This document shows positions 60,745-64,000 of a DNA stretch of 64,000 bases, in pieces; the stretch's first letter is position 1; every line of letters begins with the position of its first letter. The notes below the pieces were generated by a model, which searched no databases, was not told where the DNA came from, and worked only from the letters and a program-made list of their open reading frames with translations. Source of the stretch: Lingula anatina (lineage: Eukaryota > Brachiopoda > Lingulata > Lingulida > Lingulidae); the NCBI RefSeq assembly GCF_001039355.2, contig NW_019775447.1, forward strand, positions 858,546 to 922,545, in the 5' to 3' direction. The position numbers were made by a program, and so were the translations under genes.

Positions 60745-61424
60745 GTAAGTATTTCTTGGGTGATGTACGTTTATAATCATTCAGCGGGTAACATAAAGAG
60801 CTATGTATTAAGATGTTTGTTGTACTTATAGTCACTTATGTGAAACTTCACTTATTGTTAGTTTGGAGTAATTTGAAGTCTCAGGAACCCACGTGTGTCA
60901 GACTGAGCTGTGTATGTTGATTCATTTGGTGTAGATCAGACCTTTTTTGAAGTAATTTGTTGGAGGTGAACTGAATTTCGACCACGAAGAAACATTTCCT
61001 TGACACATATGGATTGCCCAGTACTCGTTCATCAGTAGACCTTCTTCGTTAGGTAGCTAAAGTCCTTTCACAAAGGTGATCAAAATTGATTGACAGGGAC
61101 AGTCCCTGTAAACGAGGCCCATGTATGGTACTGTTTTTCGAGTGCAGTGCCAGGTGCCTGTTCTATTTCTGTGATATACACTTGACGAATTAGTTATTTT
61201 TCGTCACTGACATCTAGCATACTGACAATCAAGTTAAATGATAATAAGAACAGGTATTTCACTTAACGTTACTGTTTATTAAAGTGCCCTTTACTGCTCT
61301 GATTGTGAAGATTAAAAAAATCTTTTCTTATACATCTGTGTCAATTGGGATATCAAGAGAACAAATTTGACAGAATTTTTTTGAAGGGTTGATTCTTGAG
61401 AATTTATATTTTCAGAAAAACATA

Positions 61425-63500
61425 ATGAATCCCGAAAAATTAAAGAATTTACAGTCCCAAGTTAGGATAGGGGGTAAGGTGAGTATCACAGGTTAGAACA
61501 TTTCTTCGAATCCAAGTTATTGGTTCCTCCCATCTTGGCATGAGTTATCTTATCCATGGTAACTTGTGAATAACAGTGGAGGAAGAGGAAAGGTGGATCG
61601 TCTTCGGTGTTGGAACTTGTGCCATGTTCTAAAACTGTCCTCTAGGTTCACTACAAAATGTTATAATAATATTATTAATTTTTAATCTTAAAGTTTGCAT
61701 AAAATATATTTTTAATTAGTTACATTAATTCCATCATTTTGGCTTTGTATTTTACTGGGTAATAACTAATTCGTGATGTCAATAATATCCCAGCCCTCTG
61801 GTGCCCATCAGGTATATTGTTGTAATTATGTATCTTCACATAAAATAACATGGTATTCAAGTTTTTTTCTATTGCATCGTTACATAACTTGCTTTATAAT
61901 ATCCTTTTAAATTTCTTTATTTATTTTCCTGGACTTAGGTTTTTGGTAAAGTGAAAATGCTAGGAAAAGTGGAATTAAAAACTTTGTTGGACACCATCAT
62001 CTTTATAGAGAGGTTGTTGGATGTACTGCACCTCCTTTGGGGAAGCTGATAAAGTTTGTATTTTATGTCAAACTGGCTTGTTGTCTTCAATTGTTAACAA
62101 ATTGTTACAGGGTACACCAAGAAGGAAGAAGAAGGCAGTCCACAGAACAGCAACCACAGATGATAAAAAGTTACAAAGTTCCCTTAAGAAATTAGCAGTA
62201 AACAATATACCTGGAATAGAAGAGGTGAGATTGCATTTTTCTATATAAAATGTGAAGCACTTAGAAAATAATTACATGTTTTATTGAAATGACTTTAATG
62301 CTGCCTTTTACATATTATGTACTACATTTGGGGTTCTTTATTAAACAAGATGATTATAAATATACCTGCCTTACTCCGTAGGTAAATATGATCAAAGATG
62401 ATGGACAAGTAATTCATTTCAACAATCCAAAAGTACAGGCTTCACTAGCTGCCAACACATTTGCAATCAATGGTCATGCAGAAACAAAACGTAAGTTTTC
62501 TTGGGATCTAACAGGGCTTATATAATCAATTCAGAACGAGAAGTAGTTTCTTTGCACGTCTTGTATGGAAATAACAGGAGAAAGAGTGTGGTAGTAAAAG
62601 TACAGTCCCAAATTAGCATGGATCATTACTTGAGAAGAAAGTTGGTCTCTAATTGTGGCATTCTTTCCATAGCAATTAATGTGCTTATTGAATTACAGTA
62701 AATAATGAAAAATAATCATTTGTGAATTTAACTTTGACTATGTTTTAAAACTGTCTCCTATATTCATTAATCATTAATTAAATGTTTCAAAAAGGTTGTC
62801 AACATTTTACACACTACCTGTAATTGTAGTGAACATTGGAACAATCTGTAATACTGTTATTGCATATTAAAGTCAGTTTAATTTTAATTCCCCTTTTTTC
62901 ATCTTCAGAGATCACAGAGATGCTACCAGGAATCCTCAATCAGTTAGGAACTGAGGGTTTGACTAATCTCAAGAAATTGGCAGAGAGTGTAGCAGGCACT
63001 GGTATGTTTTTGAATGTTAAAAATTAGGAATTGGGGGGGGGGGGGGCCATCATTGTTCACACAGAAATCTAAAAAAAAAAAAAACTGTTATCTTGCTCTT
63101 ATTAATATAGTTTTGGAATGATAATGCTTGTGTGTGTGTGTGTGTGACAAATACTTAACATTGGTTATATTTTGTTTTAGCTGCTGGAGATGGAAATAAA
63201 CCTGCCACAGATGAAATAGATGATGATGATGATGAAGTACCAGGTGAGATGATAAATAGATGCAAATTCTCTTTACCTTTGCATTTGGCATGATAATATT
63301 GTCATTAGTTACTAAGTTGAACACCAATAATTTTAAGCAAGGCTCTTAAAATCGTATATTTTTCTTTACTGCTCACTTAAATTAATTTCTCCCCAAATAA
63401 TAATACAAAAGAATTTATATTGTATAAAATGCATTTGCTTGCTGCAGATTTGGTTGGTACCTTTGATGAAGCATCAAAAGATGAGAAGGACTCTGCTTGA
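61425..63500 (+). CDS. BTF3: Basic transcription factor 3 / nascent polypeptide-associated complex beta (BTF3), 161 aa
   Basis: A non-coding 5' exon (to 60,744) is followed by coding exons 61,425-61,478, 62,111-62,224, 62,382-62,490, 62,909-63,001, 63,181-63,243 and 63,448-63,500. All are in phase and total 161 residues (human BTF3b and BTF3L4 are about 158-162). NAC-beta pairs with NAC-alpha at the ribosome exit tunnel and shields nascent chains. Seen: [19 protein letters not shown], the ribosome-binding RRKKK motif ([12 protein letters not shown]), and the NAC domain with [20 protein letters not shown] and [36 protein letters not shown] and an acidic tail ending [17 protein letters not shown] complete it. 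BTF3 versus BTF3L4 cannot be decided here, and most invertebrates have one gene. Polyadenylation signals occur at about 63,834 and 63,992. Confidence 0.96.
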
Positions 63501-63833
63501 GTAAGGACCTGCTAGCATTGCCAGGACATCGGATGCAAGCAGAATCACCAATGCAACAACATCACATCTGTGAACTAGGACTGCTTGTACAGAGGGCGAG
63601 ATGTGTGTTTGTGTGTACTTTCTGTGACAAGATGACAGTGGCGAGATGTGATGCCGCATTAGAAGCCAAATACAGGAGAAATGACATAAATGATCATTGA
63701 TGCAGACTGTGACTATGTTTTTGTATGTAAACCCAAGATTAACTCTAAGCATGATTGCTCTGCTTGAAATATTGGGAACAATTGTATAAACTCTTTGTAT
63801 AATAATATAATTTTAACCTAATATTTCGGGTGT

Positions 63834-63855
63834 AATAAAATAAAATAAAAAAAGA
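63834..63855. repeat. AATAAA-rich (AAAAT)n run at the BTF3 3' end
   Basis: Overlapping AATAAA words (GTAATAAAATAAAATAAAA) lie about 335 bases after the BTF3 stop and probably act as the polyadenylation signal; another AATAAA sits at the window's right edge. Confidence 0.6.
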
Positions 63856-64000
63856 AATGGTTTTTAATAGTTTCATGGTCAAAGAGTGCTTGTTTGAGAG
63901 TTAAAGAATGCCTAGAAACTAAAATATAAGAATCCTTTCCAACTACATCTTAATAAGTTGAACCATTTCCAAGTTGGTTTCTTATATGAATTGAATAAAG

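Noticed and set aside
1-64000. tRNA, rRNA or other structured RNA genes
   Set aside because: I looked for tRNA A/B-box patterns and conserved rRNA words by eye and found none convincing; a covariance-model scan would be needed.

Overview
The window looks like nuclear DNA of an invertebrate animal, most likely a lophotrochozoan such as a mollusc (low confidence on the group). Genes are intron-rich with GT-AG splice sites, conserved bilaterian genes sit close together, spacers are AT-rich, and there are many small hairpin elements and microsatellites. Two single N positions (4,125 and 37,826) mark assembly joins. All exon models were read by eye from frame, splice sites and remembered family features; no search was run.

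Left third (1-27 kb). After about 5 kb of repeats comes SARAF (+, 7 coding exons, 5,250-8,540), a regulator of store-operated calcium entry. Converging on it is an unrecognised 643-residue single-pass membrane protein (-, 11,171-9,240). Then follow three same-strand genes (12,979-14,838; 16,514-17,095; 19,079-20,954). They share an unrecognised domain of about 70-80 residues that opens with W-x-[AS]-W-R and closes with [YF]-G-I-P-R. This tandem family is the best candidate in the window for something undescribed. A LURAP1/FAM89-like adaptor gene (-, two exons, 26,316-22,112) follows.

Middle (27-47 kb). 27-34 kb holds no convincing gene. From 46.9 kb down to about 35.8 kb on the minus strand lies MUTYH, the adenine DNA glycosylase of 8-oxoguanine repair. 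Its last five recognisable exons occur twice (41.1-42.7 kb and 35.8-37.5 kb) in a roughly 3.3 kb tandem duplication with the N at the joint. This is either a real duplication or two haplotypes assembled in series. One copy carries a 1.7 kb insertion, absent from the other, with the architecture of a non-autonomous Helentron/pearl-type element. It contains four repeats at an exact 146-bp period, each with nuclear-receptor-like half-sites.

Right (47-64 kb). TOE1 (+) is head-to-head with MUTYH, as in human. NASP (-, 16 exons, a histone H3-H4 chaperone) is head-to-head with BTF3/NAC-beta (+). Both divergent promoters contain TGACGTCA and the string ATCCAAGATG. The three neighbours MUTYH, TOE1 and NASP also lie close together on human 1p34, suggesting old microsynteny.
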